Part shown: in pieces, positions 12,494 through 24,835 of the stretch
How the letters are laid out: every line of letters starts with the position of its first letter
Position numbering within the stretch: position 1 is the first letter of the stretch
Assembly: GCA_963971405.1 (NCBI GenBank)
Contig: OZ020484.1
Coordinates: 19,778,001-19,842,000 of the forward strand
Direction: 5' to 3'
Length of the DNA stretch: 64,000 bases
Origin: Psococerastis gibbosa
Taxonomy: Eukaryota; Arthropoda; Insecta; Psocodea; Psocidae
Position numbers and translations under genes: made by a program
The notes under the pieces: generated by a model
The model's input: only the letters and a program-made list of their open reading frames with translations
Told to the model about the DNA's origin: nothing
Database searches by the model: none

Positions 12494-12699
12494 CAACTAG
12501 AGTCATGTTATACTGAAAGTTCCTCGTAGGCGAGTCAAAGAAGTCCACCCTGCAGCGGTAGATACCTTCGTCTTCAGCAATAACGTTGTTAATGCGCAGG
12601 CTTGACGGTGAGGACCCCTTGCCAAGAATAAAATAGGTTCGCCCGCCAAGGTCACTGCCCATTGCCCAGTGTAATATACTTCCATTCCGAGCATCCAAG
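12494..12699 (-). CDS. Sidestep-like Ig protein, exon for second half of Ig1
   Basis: A 206-bp exon entering in phase 2 and leaving in phase 1. The acceptor is TTTTGTTGCAG before C; the donor is GTAAGC. It begins by completing Ser of GIPLYS from the upstream exon, then LDARNGS, HW, LGGRTYF, LRINNV-AEDEGIYRCRVDF and SPTRNFQYNMTL. The Y-R-C-R-V-D-F and S-P-T-R-N motifs are the most recognisable signature of Sidestep Ig1, and the cysteine pairs with LPC of the previous exon. N-M-T near the end is a potential N-glycosylation site, fitting an extracellular domain. The frame is intact with no stop. The upstream intron is about 21.5 kb and full of mobile elements; the downstream intron is 879 bp. 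Confidence 0.92.
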
Positions 12700-12825
12700 C
12701 TGCAACAAAATAGCAAAGCACAGTATGTATCTTTAAATTATCTATGTATAGGCGTCGTATCGCGTTAAGTAGCTCAGGCACCGACTTACCAGGTTTCACA
12801 GTCCTGGTATTGTGGTATAGGTAGT

Positions 12826-13073
12826 TAGAGAGAGAGAGCTGAAGCTGTTGCTAGATTCCACCTCAATACCGGCCATGACTACCTTCAGGCCCACCTACAC
12901 CACATTGGCCTTGCCGCCGATGACACATGTCCACTATGTCACGGTGGAGGAATGGACGAAGACCACCTGAGGGACTGCACGGCTCTTACCTACCCGAACG
13001 ACGACTTGGTGAACCGCTACTGGTAAGCTCGGCGACGAATGGTTGAACTACCATGTTCCGGCGTTGGATAAAG
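12826..13073 (+). pseudogene. LINE ORF2 C-terminal zinc-knuckle relic
   Basis: A plus-strand frame reads RAEAVARFHLNTGHDYLQAH, then LHHIGLA, CPLCHGGGMDEDHLRDC and NRYW, then a stop at 13024-13026. In-frame residues ARRRMVELPCSGVG and a second stop follow. The T-G-H-D-x-L-x-x-H-L-x-x-I-G-L segment with a C-x2-C-x7-H-x4-C knuckle is the usual C-terminus of an arthropod non-LTR retrotransposon. The first stop probably truncates the family's normal end by about 14 residues. It sits in the large intron of the Ig gene on the opposite strand. The upstream reverse transcriptase is absent. Confidence 0.75.
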
Positions 13074-13080
13074 TAAGAAA

Positions 13081-13441
13081 GGCGCCGATTCCACCGACCG
13101 GCTAGGGCTAAATACAAAAACGGTGACGTGGTAGCAGACACTCAAGACTTTAAAGGGGTTTCCACCTACCTCGCATTGCAGAATGCAAATGACATTGACG
13201 GAAATGTTTGTTTTACTCTATGCCATCGTTAAAATTGATCAATTATCATAGAGTAAAATCACAAACAAACTAACTAAAATTAAAAAATGGCGTCATGGGA
13301 TATGTTAATTACAAACATTTCCGTCAATGTCATTTGCATTCTGCAATACGAGGTCGGTGGAAACCCCGCCTAAGTCTTGAATGTCTGTTACCACGTCACC
13401 GTATTTGTATTTAGCCCTAGCCGGTCGGTGGAATCCGCGCC
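13081..13441. mobile_element. nested palindromic foldback element
   Basis: The outer arms start GGCGCCGATTCCACCGACC and end with its near reverse complement. Each carries the core TGACGTGGTAGCAGACA (one change in the right arm). Nested inside, at about 13154-13370, is a second palindrome with ends like AAGGGGTTTCCACC and GGTGGAAACCCCGCC and long complementary arms around GACATTGACGGAAATG. The right flank is TAA; the left flank is AAA. The same nested pair occurs at 59418-59800. No protein is encoded. Palindromic MITEs with TAA/TTA duplications suggest the PIF/Harbinger group, which is an inference. Confidence 0.85.
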
Positions 13442-13855
13442 TAAGGGACGGATCCTTCGGGAGGGCGGTGGGGGCGGTCGCCCGAGAGAAATAGTTTTAT
13501 ACTAGATAGAATGTACTTTTGAAGGAAATTAAAAAAAATTATTACTCAAGTAAGAGAATCGCGATATTTTTCAGGTCACCGTCCCTGGGTCCGGTTTCAA
13601 TTGTAATCAGTCGAGTGTTGGTTGGCAAGTCTGTTTGTTGACAAGGTAACAATTTTTAAAATTTATGTAAAGAAATTTAGTGAAAGTGTTTATATTTCAT
13701 GCAGCAACTTCCAATAATAAAAGATTGAGTTTTGACTTGTGCTATAGTTGCAATAAAATAAATGGTCAACGAAAACCATGTAAAAAATTGAAATAATTTT
13801 CAGTGTTTATAATTATTTTAAAATAAGCTGTAGTGGCCATATGTACTTTTGTACA

Positions 13856-13915
13856 GGACATGTAGAGTAGTGGTACAGACTCTGACTTTCACGCAAAAAG
13901 TCAATATTTAATTCT
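13856..13915 (+). repeat. SINE family 1 copy, internally deleted
   Basis: This begins GGACATGTAGAGTAGTGG (the A-box region) and runs to CTGACTTTCAC. It then jumps directly to the family 3' end AAAAAGTCAATATTTAATT, which in the complete copy at 27545 lies about 125 bp further on. The B box is lost. Confidence 0.65.
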
Positions 13916-14404
13916 TTTAAGTTTAGTTTTCTCTAAAAGGTAAAGTAAAGGTAATCCAATCAGTTATTTTGTCACCCCTTGCCACATAATACACGACTGA
14001 TTCCGAAAGGGACCGATAACTTCCGGGACAGCAGAAATGAAACTACCTATACCTATAGATACCTGTGTATTTGTCACCTAGAGCGATCAACCACCGAAAA
14101 ATATAAAGAAAATAAAAAGGATTCCACCCCGGCTAGGCCAAAACAAAGGTTCGAATCCCGTTCCCGTTCGCTCACATCTTTAGAGCTTTAAACTAAATTA
14201 AATTAATAACAACTCTATTAACAATCAAATACTGCACCGTATTCGTCCAGTGCCCTTAGCGTAATAATAAAGGAAGGATACTAAAATAAGGAGTAATTAA
14301 AAGAAATTTAAGAAAAAAGCAAAAAGTTGGCATGTTAATGAACAGCAGCAAATTTGCCTGAACGTAAAAATCGGATGCAATATCAGTCCCCAAGTTTTCA
14401 TTCT

Positions 14405-14720
14405 CCCCACTTACTTTACTTTACTTTCACAGAGTTTTATCCCTCCCACGGGGTCGACGGCACGGATCCTCACTTCCCAGGTGTTCCAGTTACGTGCATC
14501 CCTTGGTGACAGGCCAAGGGACCTGAGGTCCTCAAACACTTTCGTTTCTAGGGACATCCTTGTTCGTCCTCACACGTTGCACCAGGGTTTCTCCTCTTGG
14601 TGTGGGGCCACAACCTCCGTTCCCTGAATTTTTCGGTGATAGGGGTTACCTGCAACTGATGGCTGGGCACCAGTAGTCCAACCCGCGGCCATCGCGAGAT
14701 TCGCAGAAGCAGAGAGGCTC
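14405..14720 (-). pseudogene. possible LINE ORF2 C-terminal relic
   Basis: The minus strand can be read as MSLETKVFEDLRSLGLSPRD, then ARNWNTW and RIRAVDP. This resembles the end of RTE/CR1-like ORF2 proteins (a K-x-x-x-E-D-L-x-x-L-G, D-A-x-x-R-x-x-W pattern). Upstream coding is broken by stops and frame changes. The assignment rests on this one pattern. Confidence 0.4.
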
Positions 14721-15554
14721 GACTAGTGCGACTGGGAGACCTATGGACCCAAATTGTGCCCTGGGTCCCGTCTACAACTTCATACTACTACTACCTACAA
14801 CTCCACTTGGGTATCTTTCTCTTGTCTGTCAGTTTTTACCCGAGGGAGTTGCGTAACATTCGCATCACCACCACCGCCATCGGGTGCATGCAAAGGACCG
14901 GGTAACCCTCAAATTATTGCTGCACATTGTGAAACACATTTTGCAGGATACCTACCGTACCTAATTGCAAAGTTAGTGCAGGAAAGTCAGGTTAAAAGCT
15001 TCACACTTGCATAATTTAGAAACAGACAGCGTAATTTATAGTGGGGGACATGAGATTGATGTGAAAACTCGCATAACGTTGCTCATATCTCCTGAGTTCC
15101 ATTAACCCCATTTTATGTCTCAACGTACCTATTTCACTTGAATACTCCTGTCTGCTCTATTACCAAGTTGATAATTTTCTAATGACAAACCAGTAAAGAG
15201 CTTATTTCCGAATTTGATGTGTGTAATGGGTTGACTGATAACGGCACCGGAATCAGCTGTAATACTAGTATTATGTTAAAAATTTGTTTTGTTGTCTTCA
15301 CTTTACGTGAACAAATTGCTCATCTTTCATTTAATTGAAACTGGAAATTCTACACTCCCTTCCATTCATTATTTCCAGGAAATGACAGAAATGTCGAAGG
15401 TTGGTATTTACCGCTATTGATTAAGTTAATACCTGGTAATTAGGGGGAAACTATAATCTGACAGTATCTATCGTATTCCGTCACAATAGAGTTTTCGCTA
15501 TCAGCATACAAAAGTAAAACAAACAAAACACAGTGGAACGACAACCCAATAAGG

Positions 15555-15690
15555 ATCTAGGCGTGAGGACTGGCGGAGGATCCTCTATTTTGAACACTAT
15601 TGTTTTTAGGGACGTTATGGTCAGTAACATGGCCGGCAGCCGTGTTTTCCCCAACCGGTGAAGGTAAGGTGCCCATTTGGTTTGGGGGGA
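15555..15690 (+). repeat. dispersed repeat R4, copy
   Basis: The sequence GTGAGGACTGGCGGAGGATC ... GGTCAGTAACATGGCCGGCA ... CCCCAACCGGTGAAGGTAAG recurs in diverged form at about 19820-19930, 22600-22685 and 56822-56960. All are plus-strand. Its nature is unknown; it encodes nothing I recognise. Confidence 0.5.
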
Positions 15691-15699
15691 TCAAGGTCA

Positions 15700-18600
15700 G
15701 TTGGAAAATTTTTCCTATCACGCCTAGTATCGAGCCTCAACCGATTGACATGAGCAGCACTACCTGAATATGTACGAGATTTGTACGGTATATTACCTTC
15801 CCTTCCCCAAAATTGTCTCTCACCATATTTCGAGCTTATTACCTCATTGGCTAGAATAAAAATGTTGTGTGTATTATTTCCCATTGCGCCGCTGATCCAG
15901 CTCAAAATGAAAGCATATGCATTGAAATCTCTTGTTTATGCAGATTCTATGAAAGAGCCGTGTCAGCATCAAAAACTGTGAGCACTAGCACTTTTTGAAA
16001 TAATAGTCTTGTTTGTTATTGCTCTTGTGAAGAAAAATCATCTTTTTACTATTTCTCCCTCTTCTTTTAGTTTTATAAATGACTTCCATTGGCGCCTACA
16101 ATATTTTATTCAATTGTTAATATATATTGTTTTCAAATATTGAGTAATCTACTGTCATTTATAGCAATAATAATAATAGTGTAATTCCCAAAATAAATTC
16201 AGTTACATAAATTTAGAAAATAAATTTTTCTTCTTTGGGTCCCTTGCCATTGTGCAGCCATTTGATTAAGAGTTTCTTATATAGTAGTTATATAGTAGGC
16301 CTACTTCGCCAGAGGCTTATTAATTAACACAAAATTTCTTTGCTAATTGCTAAATTTTAACCTCGAGTGTTAGTAGTCTTTGGCTGGCGTCCCGTCTTCT
16401 TTTAGAGATTAATCTCTGATACTTTTTAGAACATATTACACCGTAGACTTTGGGAGAATATTCTCTCCGTATAGTTAGGTCCGGTGCTCCCAATTTCTTA
16501 TAATTTACAATCTATGACCGCAAGTCTTCGGATATAGATTTACCGTGAACCGTTTTCGACGGACTGAAGATTTTACAGCAATATTTGGTTTTAGGGGAAC
16601 GCAGAATTAATTACGCAGAGTGAAGTGAAGAGCAAGAATTACGACGAAGACAAGTTATAAGTTTAAGAATAATTATGACGCGAGGGGTACAAACAAACAT
16701 ATGAACCCGCTCTTGCACATTCGAGCGAGGGCAAAAATATAAATTTAAAACACTACAGTATTAAAAGTACCTACCACCTAATTAATACAACCTTTTTATA
16801 AACAGACGTCAGACGTCGATTTTCTTTGGTCTCATTGTCTTATATTTTGTAAAATTGCACAGAAACTGAGTATTGAATAATGCTTTCATATCCTTTACTA
16901 TATTGAAAAACATTTCCGTGACAAAAAGAGCAATTTCAGTCAAGCGAAAGGAAATTAAATTCGCTGACATAGATTTAAAAGTGTCTTCGATTGCTTTGCA
17001 TTGCCTATAATTACAATGAACGAGGCCACAGAGAAGGAAATTGAAATAAATGCCATTCGTTTGTTAAGAATATCTCGGAGAATCCCTTCTGCTGAAACTC
17101 GAGATTATTGCGCCAAACTCTACAGAAACAAAAGGATGAAGTTGAAAAGATTTCCTTGCAACTTTTCTCTGACAGGAAGTGTTACTGTCTGTCAGAAAGG
17201 TTGGAAATGACTATCTTCTTGGTGACTTTGTTTAATTATAAATTCAGTGACCTACAGTCTATTACACAAGCGTAATGCTTAATCCATGGCTGGCTGGTTT
17301 TAAACAACGAATTGAGCAGAAAGGGCTAATAATAATAATTTCAAACAAACTGTGTAATGAGTCCGAGGAGACCTGTATTATCCAAGGTTAGGTGAGATTT
17401 GTAAAAGCAATGAGGCTGTTTCTAACCAGCAGTGAATTGAGTTGATAGTTTCAGCTGAAACGAATAAAAATATTAGTTAAAATTTGAAGTGAAATAGCCA
17501 TATGTGATTAGATTTTTTAATTTTCTAATCATCCAGTTTAATAATATAGCATAGATTCACTTTAAAATAGGGCGGTGTATGTGTCAACGAGATATGATGA
17601 ATTTCTGGTTGAGCGGGGTAAACATTACACAGTCTGCCATATGGTGTATAGTCGAGCTGTAAACTGTGAACTAGATTCAATATTGCAAAAGCAAATAAAA
17701 GGGCTCAATAAAGTTGGCCAATATTATTTCCAGTTAATTGTGAAGGGGAAGTGTTCCGGGGGTTGGAAGATGAAACTCCGCCAGCACGGTTGCGTGGTCC
17801 TGTAAACAGAGCTAAGTGGATCAAAGCTCGGCTTTGAATTCCACAAATACTGCCATGCATTATACGCAATTGGTGGAACCAATGCCTGGACCGTTTGTCC
17901 GGAAAGTCAATATTTATGGCCTCTGCTTCATTCCGTTTTTCCAATTATTCTAATGAGTGCCAACTCTGATAATACTCGGAAAGTGGCATCTAATTTACTG
18001 AAAAAAAGAGACATCAACTTATTTACAGCCATAAATAGCCCTTTTATGGCTGTGGGCGTTGTGTTGATTTATCACATAAATTGACTGGTACTCTTTGAGT
18101 TGGTAATGATACTTTTTATTACAATGTAATGAAACGTATTAATTAGGTAACCCATCATAAAAATTGAAAATGTACTAGGTCGGTTATATGGGAAAGTGTA
18201 AGACGTACAAAGAAACAAACTACTTGAGCTCTTTGGGATATGTAAGATTTTACCGTAATTTTATTGCAATTTAATTTAAGGAAAAAAAAATCAGCGAATT
18301 TCTTCTTATTTCTTTTAATATCCACCACGGGCTACGGTCTAACGGCTCAAATTTGAAAATTGTAATATATTTGTATGTATTTCTGCTAGTAGCATGCAAT
18401 AAAGTCTGATTTTCCCAAAATATGACAGGAAAATGGTTACCTATTTAGGCTACATATAATAAACTATTGCTATTTCCAATATTATTAAAGGCACTGGACA
18501 GGCCTAAATAATGATCGATGAAATAGCTTGAAAAATGGTTCGGAATCAACTACAATCAGGAGGTCCATCCTGTCAGTCAACGCCCTTTCTCCCTGAGGTG

Positions 18601-19800
18601 AAGGGGTCTGCCCTTAGGGTGCCTTAAGTTAAGAAACAGACTCACTAGTCAGTCACTCCCCCCGCTAGACTGACAGGGTTGCTTAAAAGCAGACATGCGA
18701 TGGAAAACAAACAAAACTTAAAAAATTATTTTATACATTATGTTTTATAAACACCTATTGCCCTCGACAGTGGTCGATCCTCTGAACGGTGTATTGATGA
18801 GTTACACAACTTCCTACCGCGTCATATACAGCACAAATGCATACTTAGGGATGACATATTTAAAATTATGTTAAAGTCAGGAAACATTTCTATCTTTTTC
18901 GTGGAAAAATGGTAAGAGCACTGCGAAGAAAATTCAATGCTCCATTTTGAAAACGAGTGAAAAGATGTTTCCCACAATCCAGCGCTGGAGTCAACCAGCT
19001 CAAAAGAGCGAGCTTGACATTGATGACTATTTATTCAAAGGATTGGCGCCTTAACTAGAAGGGAGGGAATGTCACTCGCCTGTCACACCCACAATCACCT
19101 TCTGCAACTCTTCCCAAATCATTTTTGAGTTAGTGTAATGCGCGATCCAAAAAAATGGCGAAAATAAAAATGAAAAGTGATAAGTGAGATTTTTCCGCGG
19201 CTCCAGAATAGAAGAATTCTTCATGGCGACAGTTCCATAACTGGTGACTTCTCATAAAATTTAGAGAAGACGGTGAGCAATATCGGAGAGCATTGTAAAA
19301 TGCTTTCTTTTTATAAATACTAAAGTAATAACGTCATTTACAATTTGCCTTCATGTGATTTTTAAGTTGTGTTTCTTGTGTCATTTAAGCCCCCTGCTTA
19401 ATTTTTATGACAAGGATCAGCCCTATTTCGGCCTCGTTACGTTCTTCATCAAGTCATTTCATTATTTATCTCTCTCTTATCTTTTTTCGAAACGTCGCGT
19501 CGCCTTAATATAAGTGAAGTACATCAGGTAGAAATTGCTTTTCTCTTTGTTGCAAACTAAGGAATAAAAATTAACAATTCTACAGTATGATAATTTTAAT
19601 TTACCATAATTATAAGCACCCGTACCAGTGGGCTACCTGGGTATCAATTTGACTACTTTTTATACGGATAAGTACCGTAATAATTTACAATTTTGGGTTT
19701 GCATTTTTAATAGGTAGATCAACTTATTTAATGGTGTTAATAGTGTAAATTTTACCCGAAGGTAATTATTTATTAAACTTTGTTGAAACAAACAGGGTGG
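15700..19800. other. intronic stretch without recognised element
   Basis: This is the large intron of the minus-strand Ig gene. No exon, RNA gene or complete mobile element was recognised in about 4 kb. Small frames (for example 17001-17210 and 17575-17805) show no family resemblance. Confidence 0.5.
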
Positions 19801-19819
19801 CACGGCAACCTATTGATGG

Positions 19820-19930
19820 TTTGGGGCTCAGGACTGGTAGTGGATCCCTTTTCATGGCCACTGCTGCACTGCTGTATTTAGGATGTGGTAGTGGCATAGT
19901 CAGCAACCGGTAGCAGTGTTAGTAAGGAAC
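19820..19930 (+). repeat. dispersed repeat R4, copy
   Basis: GGGGCTCAGGACTGGTAGTG ... TGTATTTAGGATGTGGTAGT ... AGTCAGCAACCGG matches the repeat at 15555 and 56822. It is diverged. Confidence 0.45.
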
Positions 19931-20621
19931 ACTTCAGGGTTAGGTTAAGGTCTTGGCCAAGGAGGTTTACTGGGCTGCAGCCCCGCCCCTTCCGAAATCA
20001 ACAATTAATTGTCTATAATTGATATTTCCTGTGAAATTTGAATTTGTTCATAATAACTTAATATTGGGGGTGTCAGATTTTCTCTTTAATTTACCACAAC
20101 CAGTATAATTACAACGACAATCATTGAATCATTTTGTACAAAAGTTATCAAAGGATTATGAACAGTTAAATTTCAGTCACATTTGTTGGGTCATTGAGAA
20201 AGAAAAGAGAGATGTTGAGCAGCGAACCGCAGCACCATTTGGAACAAATCCACTGAGTTCAACCGACGCGACGCAAAGCATTTAACAATTTGCATTGCAG
20301 TGTGGATTAGGCCTGCCCAACTATATAAATTTTCATGAAAGAATGTTAATTTGCGTTGTTTACCTCCAACATTTGAAGCAAGCGCTACTGAACACTAAAA
20401 ATGATCTGAAACTAAATTTGCAGTTGCGAGTCAATAGTCCACCATCAATTTAGAAATGAGCATAGCTTATTTTATTGAATAAATAAATATAATAATAAAT
20501 AGCGTTTAACATGCCATCATCAGATCATTCCGATCCAAGACATTTACATTTTCCCATAACAATTCTATAGCTCAACTTAAAATTATTTTTTATTTTTTTT
20601 ATTATTTTTTTTATTTTTAAA

Positions 20622-20793
20622 AGGTTAAATTGCATACAAACAATTTAATGAATGCATCCTATTAACCTCTTCAATCGCCTCACTAAGTCACCTAATAGGT
20701 ACTTGTGTCGAGTTACGACACGTCTCCGATCGCAAGGTATGTAGATACTGGCACAAGTACAAGGACGCTACTACCTTGCCACCGAAGTCACTT
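20622..20793 (-). repeat. SINE family 2 copy, most complete
   Basis: In the minus orientation it begins GACTTCGGTGGCAAGGTAGT, with an A-box-like TGGCAAGGTAG. The middle CGATCGGAGACGTGTCG sits where a degenerate B box could be. It ends TTGTATGCAATTTAACC followed by an A-rich tail (plus strand 20580-20630 is T-rich). Head, body and A-rich tail fit a tRNA-derived SINE, though the B box is poor. Confidence 0.65.
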
Positions 20794-20838
20794 AAATTTT
20801 ACAATAAAATCAAAGGTAGTAAATCGTTAAGAGGAAGC

Positions 20839-21206
20839 TGGCTGTACGCATTGGCCATCCCTGAATCACCCTAAGATGGGTTGGTATTTATTTATTATTT
20901 AAGTTAATACTTCAAGTTACATAGATTTGGTCTACTCAATTGATAGAGCATAGTACTACGACGCTTTATTTAGTTTTAGCATAGGGGGTTTTCAGGGAAA
21001 CTGATAACCGACAGAGATTTACCGAATTATCGAATTTATGGAAAAATTATACCAACATAAATGAAAAACACCTTATAATAGGGTGTATGAAATAGTCCTC
21101 TAGGAATTGAGTAGACCAAATCTTTATAAATTTAAGTATTATCTTAAGGAAAACATGTAAACCTGATTCAGGGTGATCCAGGGGTGGCCAATGTGTATGG
21201 TCAGCG
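20839..21206. mobile_element. MITE with CATTGGCCA(T/C)CCCTG ends
   Basis: The ends read GCTGTACGCATTGGCCATCC and, from the right reversed, ATACACATTGGCCACCCCTG. Internally, AGATTTGGTCTACTCAATT (20930s) is repeated inverted as AATTGAGTAGACCAAATCT (21108-21126). The terminal motif recurs at 51668 and the internal motif at 24880 and 51855. A minus-strand frame of 150 codons (21047-21499) starts outside and ends inside this element, which argues against it being a gene. Confidence 0.65.
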
Positions 21207-22214
21207 TCATCATAAGCAATCGTGAGATTCATAACACCCTGTAAACAAATTTTGAAAAGATGTAGGCTAGAAAAGGGGTCTATATCATCATATACGTTAA
21301 TTGTTCTTAAAATTCTAGACAGTGGAGCCTTGGACAATGAATCAGCAAGAGAGTTCTTAATCTTGTGTTCCTCACATTGACTCTGAAATGAACCCTTTCC
21401 GAAATTCAAGTATCTTGTGGGGGCATCTAGCATACTGTTTATTAGCATGTGGAAGAATACACAGTCCGCAAACACTCTCTTATACCTGAATGAGCTCATC
21501 TCAAACTCCGCAAGAAGCTGGTAGCATCACAAATCTCTAAATGAAAAATACCACAGCTTCAAAAAATACAAACTTATAAACAGGAAACCTCTTCCAAAAT
21601 TGAACATCCTTGACGTCTTTTTCAAACAACTTAAACGAAAAAAGACACCGTAAACGGCTTTAAAGTCTCCGAAATGCTTTTCGCACTTTCTCCAATCGAT
21701 CAATGAATCAAACCTCGGGGACAATCTTCAAGTTTTTTAGGAGAAATAAAATATTGGGAAATACAGTATAGAGAAACGGAAACGGAAATAAATGATTTGA
21801 CATCAAGTTGTGTTGAAATTCTCTCGGTCGCTATGACACATTCGCAACACATCAACGAATCTAGATAAATAATGAGTATTGCCACTCGCGCCCGATAACC
21901 AGTTTTCGGATAAAAAGCTTAAGACGGAATTTACGAGAGTACATTAATCACGGGGATGGGATGGAAGAGAAGAACGGGAAGTTGTGTAGAGTTGGGGCAC
22001 ATTCTACATCATCTGTTCGGCTGCTTATTCTATGGCTTATCGACTAATCCGTTATGGTTCGTTCATTTTACTACAGTGCTCCATTAAGTATATTTGTGTG
22101 AGTTCTTCGGTAATACTCTTCCCGTGACAATTTATATGTTTATTAATCTTGAAGATGATGCTGACTGCCACATTATTTGTAGCTTCACCATATAGGATAA
22201 TAAATCTGCATTGA

Positions 22215-22830
22215 CTTGATCGGGAAAGTATTGACTCGTACCCAACCTTGGTGAAGTCATGCTTGTTATACGTTGTGTCAATGGTAAGCTTGTCTCAGCT
22301 TCTCCATTTTCAAATCGACCCGTGGCATAAGGGACTAGGGTCAGCGCCGGGTTTGGCTATGGGGCCAGGAAGGCCCCCACATAATAATTGCCTCCACAAA
22401 AAAGTCGCAAAATACAAAAGTGCAATAGATTGAAAAACCAAAGCAAATAAAATTGTCGACATATTTTGCGGGACTTTGTGTCTACATTTTATCATTTATA
22501 GTGGAATATTCGTCTAAGCCCAAAAAATACATAAGACTGCTCCGCCCGAGAATTCACACAATTCCGGCTCTCGGGCCCCCACAAGGCCAAACCCGGCACT
22601 GACTAGGCCTGAGCACTGGCAAAGGATGCTCTCTGCTCTATTTGGGATGCTGTGGTCAGCAACACGCCCTGTGCATGCCGTGTACCAGTTTGCCAATGGT
22701 AAAAAATTCATTTGAAAACCATATCAATAATGTCAGAAAAATCCATGGGGTCTTTGGCATTGGGCACTATAATATGAACACCTAGGTCCATAAAAAGTTC
22801 ATCATAACATTGTTATTAGTTGGGTAAGTA
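22215..22830 (+). repeat. dispersed repeat R3, interrupted copy
   Basis: Left part 22222-22300 contains GTCAATGGTAAGCTTGTCTC. The right part from about 22680 contains ACCAGTTTGCCAATGG and GTCTTTGGCATTGGGCA. An R4-type piece (22609-22680) and a hAT-type MITE (22342-22601) lie between. Other copies are at 32205-32430 (plus) and 57235-57425 (minus). The unit encodes nothing recognisable. Confidence 0.6.
22342..22601. mobile_element. hAT-type MITE with CAGYGCCGGGTTTGGC ends
   Basis: A 260-bp element with inverted ends CAGCGCCGGGTTTGGC and GCCAAACCCGGCACTG. The flanks ACTAGGGT and ACTAGGCC (22334-22341, 22602-22609) are probably a decayed 8-bp duplication. It interrupts repeat R3/R4. A related, end-truncated copy is at 37811-38049. 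Confidence 0.75.
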
Positions 22831-23571
22831 GGCTACTTTGCAAACGAACGTACTGCACCAAACCTGCCATGAATATGTAAAGTCTGGAACGTAACAATTT
22901 CTTCGTTTTCCCCAGTTATAATTATTTTGGACGATTCTAACGTGGGTCGGTGGGTCATGTTTTTTTCAGAAGTAGCATCCTTCGATATCCTTCGATTAAA
23001 GGCGGTGCCGATTTACTCTACTCTCAGAGCTTGACAAGAAAAACAAACAGTAAAAATGTCGGTCAATTAATTGTCAGATTAATGGAAAGAAAATTCAATC
23101 AAAAATATATAAAATATAATAATTGCTTCTACTGGAAATACTAAAATGAAACAAAACCTGCATACAACAGTTCCAATTTATTAATGGAAGATATTTTTAT
23201 ACTGAAGGATGCATTCATGCATTGTAATTCAAGGAAAATATACTCTTTAACTATGAAACTCGGTCCCATAACTTACAATTACACGAACGATATTTTATCA
23301 GCTTAAATTGAGGTTCCATCTCCATTGAATCGATCACGAAATAAAAATAAATAGAACGAATAAGAGAAGATTATCTTTCGTCGAAGGATGGAGAAAAATA
23401 CACAAAACGATTTTCCCATCTTTAAGTGGCTTATCATTTCCCATTGGAAATTTAGGGATAAAGTTGTCTTGGTGGAATGGCTTGCTAGTACTTAGTGTAA
23501 TCGGCATTTTCTCCAACTTATACTTCTATATTTTCATATTATATATAATGCCTCATTCGTACATACAGTGT

Positions 23572-23907
23572 AGTGGCGTAGCCAGAATATTTTTTTTGGG
23601 TGGGGGTCCAGTTTTCATAAAGTTTGCCCGGTTACGATAGGTTTTCAAATCGGGTGGTGTTTCATTTGGCGCTCCACCTCCCCCCCCCCCCGGGATTTTT
23701 TATTTAAAGATAGGCCTGAAATAGTTTGTCGGTAAAAAAATTTGATTTTGCAGACGATAACTTGAATAACTAAACTGGAAAAAGGGGGACCGTGGTCTCC
23801 CCGGCGATTTTTTTTAGATAATTATCTAAAAAAAAATTGCACTTTTGCTCAATTTTGGGGGGGGGGGTCCGGACCCCGCTGACCCCCCCCCCTTGGCTAC
23901 GCCACTG
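23572..23907. mobile_element. hAT-type MITE, GTGGCGTAGCCA ends, poly-G/C
   Basis: Inverted ends AGTGGCGTAGCCA and TGGCTACGCCACT bound about 336 bp with several C or G runs and GGTCCGGACC. CAGTGGCGTAGCC-type ends are common in hAT elements. No clear 8-bp duplication is visible. Confidence 0.65.
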
Positions 23908-24117
23908 CGGCGTGACTGCTGAGCGTGGGATAACTGCGAGTGTAATGCTTGCAAATATTTTATATAGCATTTTCTGTCTTCTTAAAAAGTAAACATTTGA
24001 AAACAAATTTGAATTCTAAAGTGACAAGATTCTTAATTTTCTTAGACTAGTCCTGATCATTCCCTGATTATACCTAAGTAATATGATATGGCGGCGAATT
24101 CCATTGACATTTTTGTT

Positions 24118-24185
24118 TCTTATTGTATATATTGTTATATTTTAATATATATATTAATTATATATACTGTATAGTATTATATTTA
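24118..24185. repeat. AT dinucleotide-rich low-complexity tract
   Basis: Irregular TATA/TTAA repeats. A second such tract lies at 24660-24735 (ATATATAACTATATT units). Confidence 0.7.
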
Positions 24186-24835
24186 ACTCTTGAGTAAATA
24201 CTTCTTTTTACGAATTCAACTGAATCAGGCACCAACCTTTTATAACCATCAATCTGCATAGACGTAAAACGACGATGAAACCTAAAGCGAAAACATACAA
24301 TACAAATAAAATATCTTTTCTTTAAACTAAAAATTAAAAATTTGACCTGCTTGCGGTTTTAACGGCAGGGTCCCAATTCATAATATTAGTCGTAAATTTT
24401 TAACACTTGTTAAATAGTGTGTCAGAAACATGGATCCCACAGGTGGAAGGAGGGCTATTTTAAATGAGTTTTACGCGGAACTCGTAAAAGTACAAACATA
24501 AATCATAGGGCCGTTATTTACCTGCTGCGGTCATTAAGTCCATCACATTCTCCGCTTACTTTATATATTGTACAATGCCCAGCCTCCTGCTAATACACAG
24601 TTGCCCCTGTCAAACTTCACCATTTTCCATTTTTCACCAATATTGTTGTGTTGCATTTTATTATTATACTATACATATACAATATATATTATATATATAA
24701 CTATATTATATATATAACTATATTATATATAGAGTATACAATTTCCCATTTACATTACGATAGGGAAAATCAATACGCTACCTCAGCCTGATTTCCGGGT
24801 GATGACGTCATTTTCTTTGTTGTAATCTTGTTTAT

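Noticed and set aside
21047-21499. 150-codon minus-strand frame, the longest complete one in the window
   Set aside because: It overlaps the right end of a MITE, shows no known motif, and its composition looks random.
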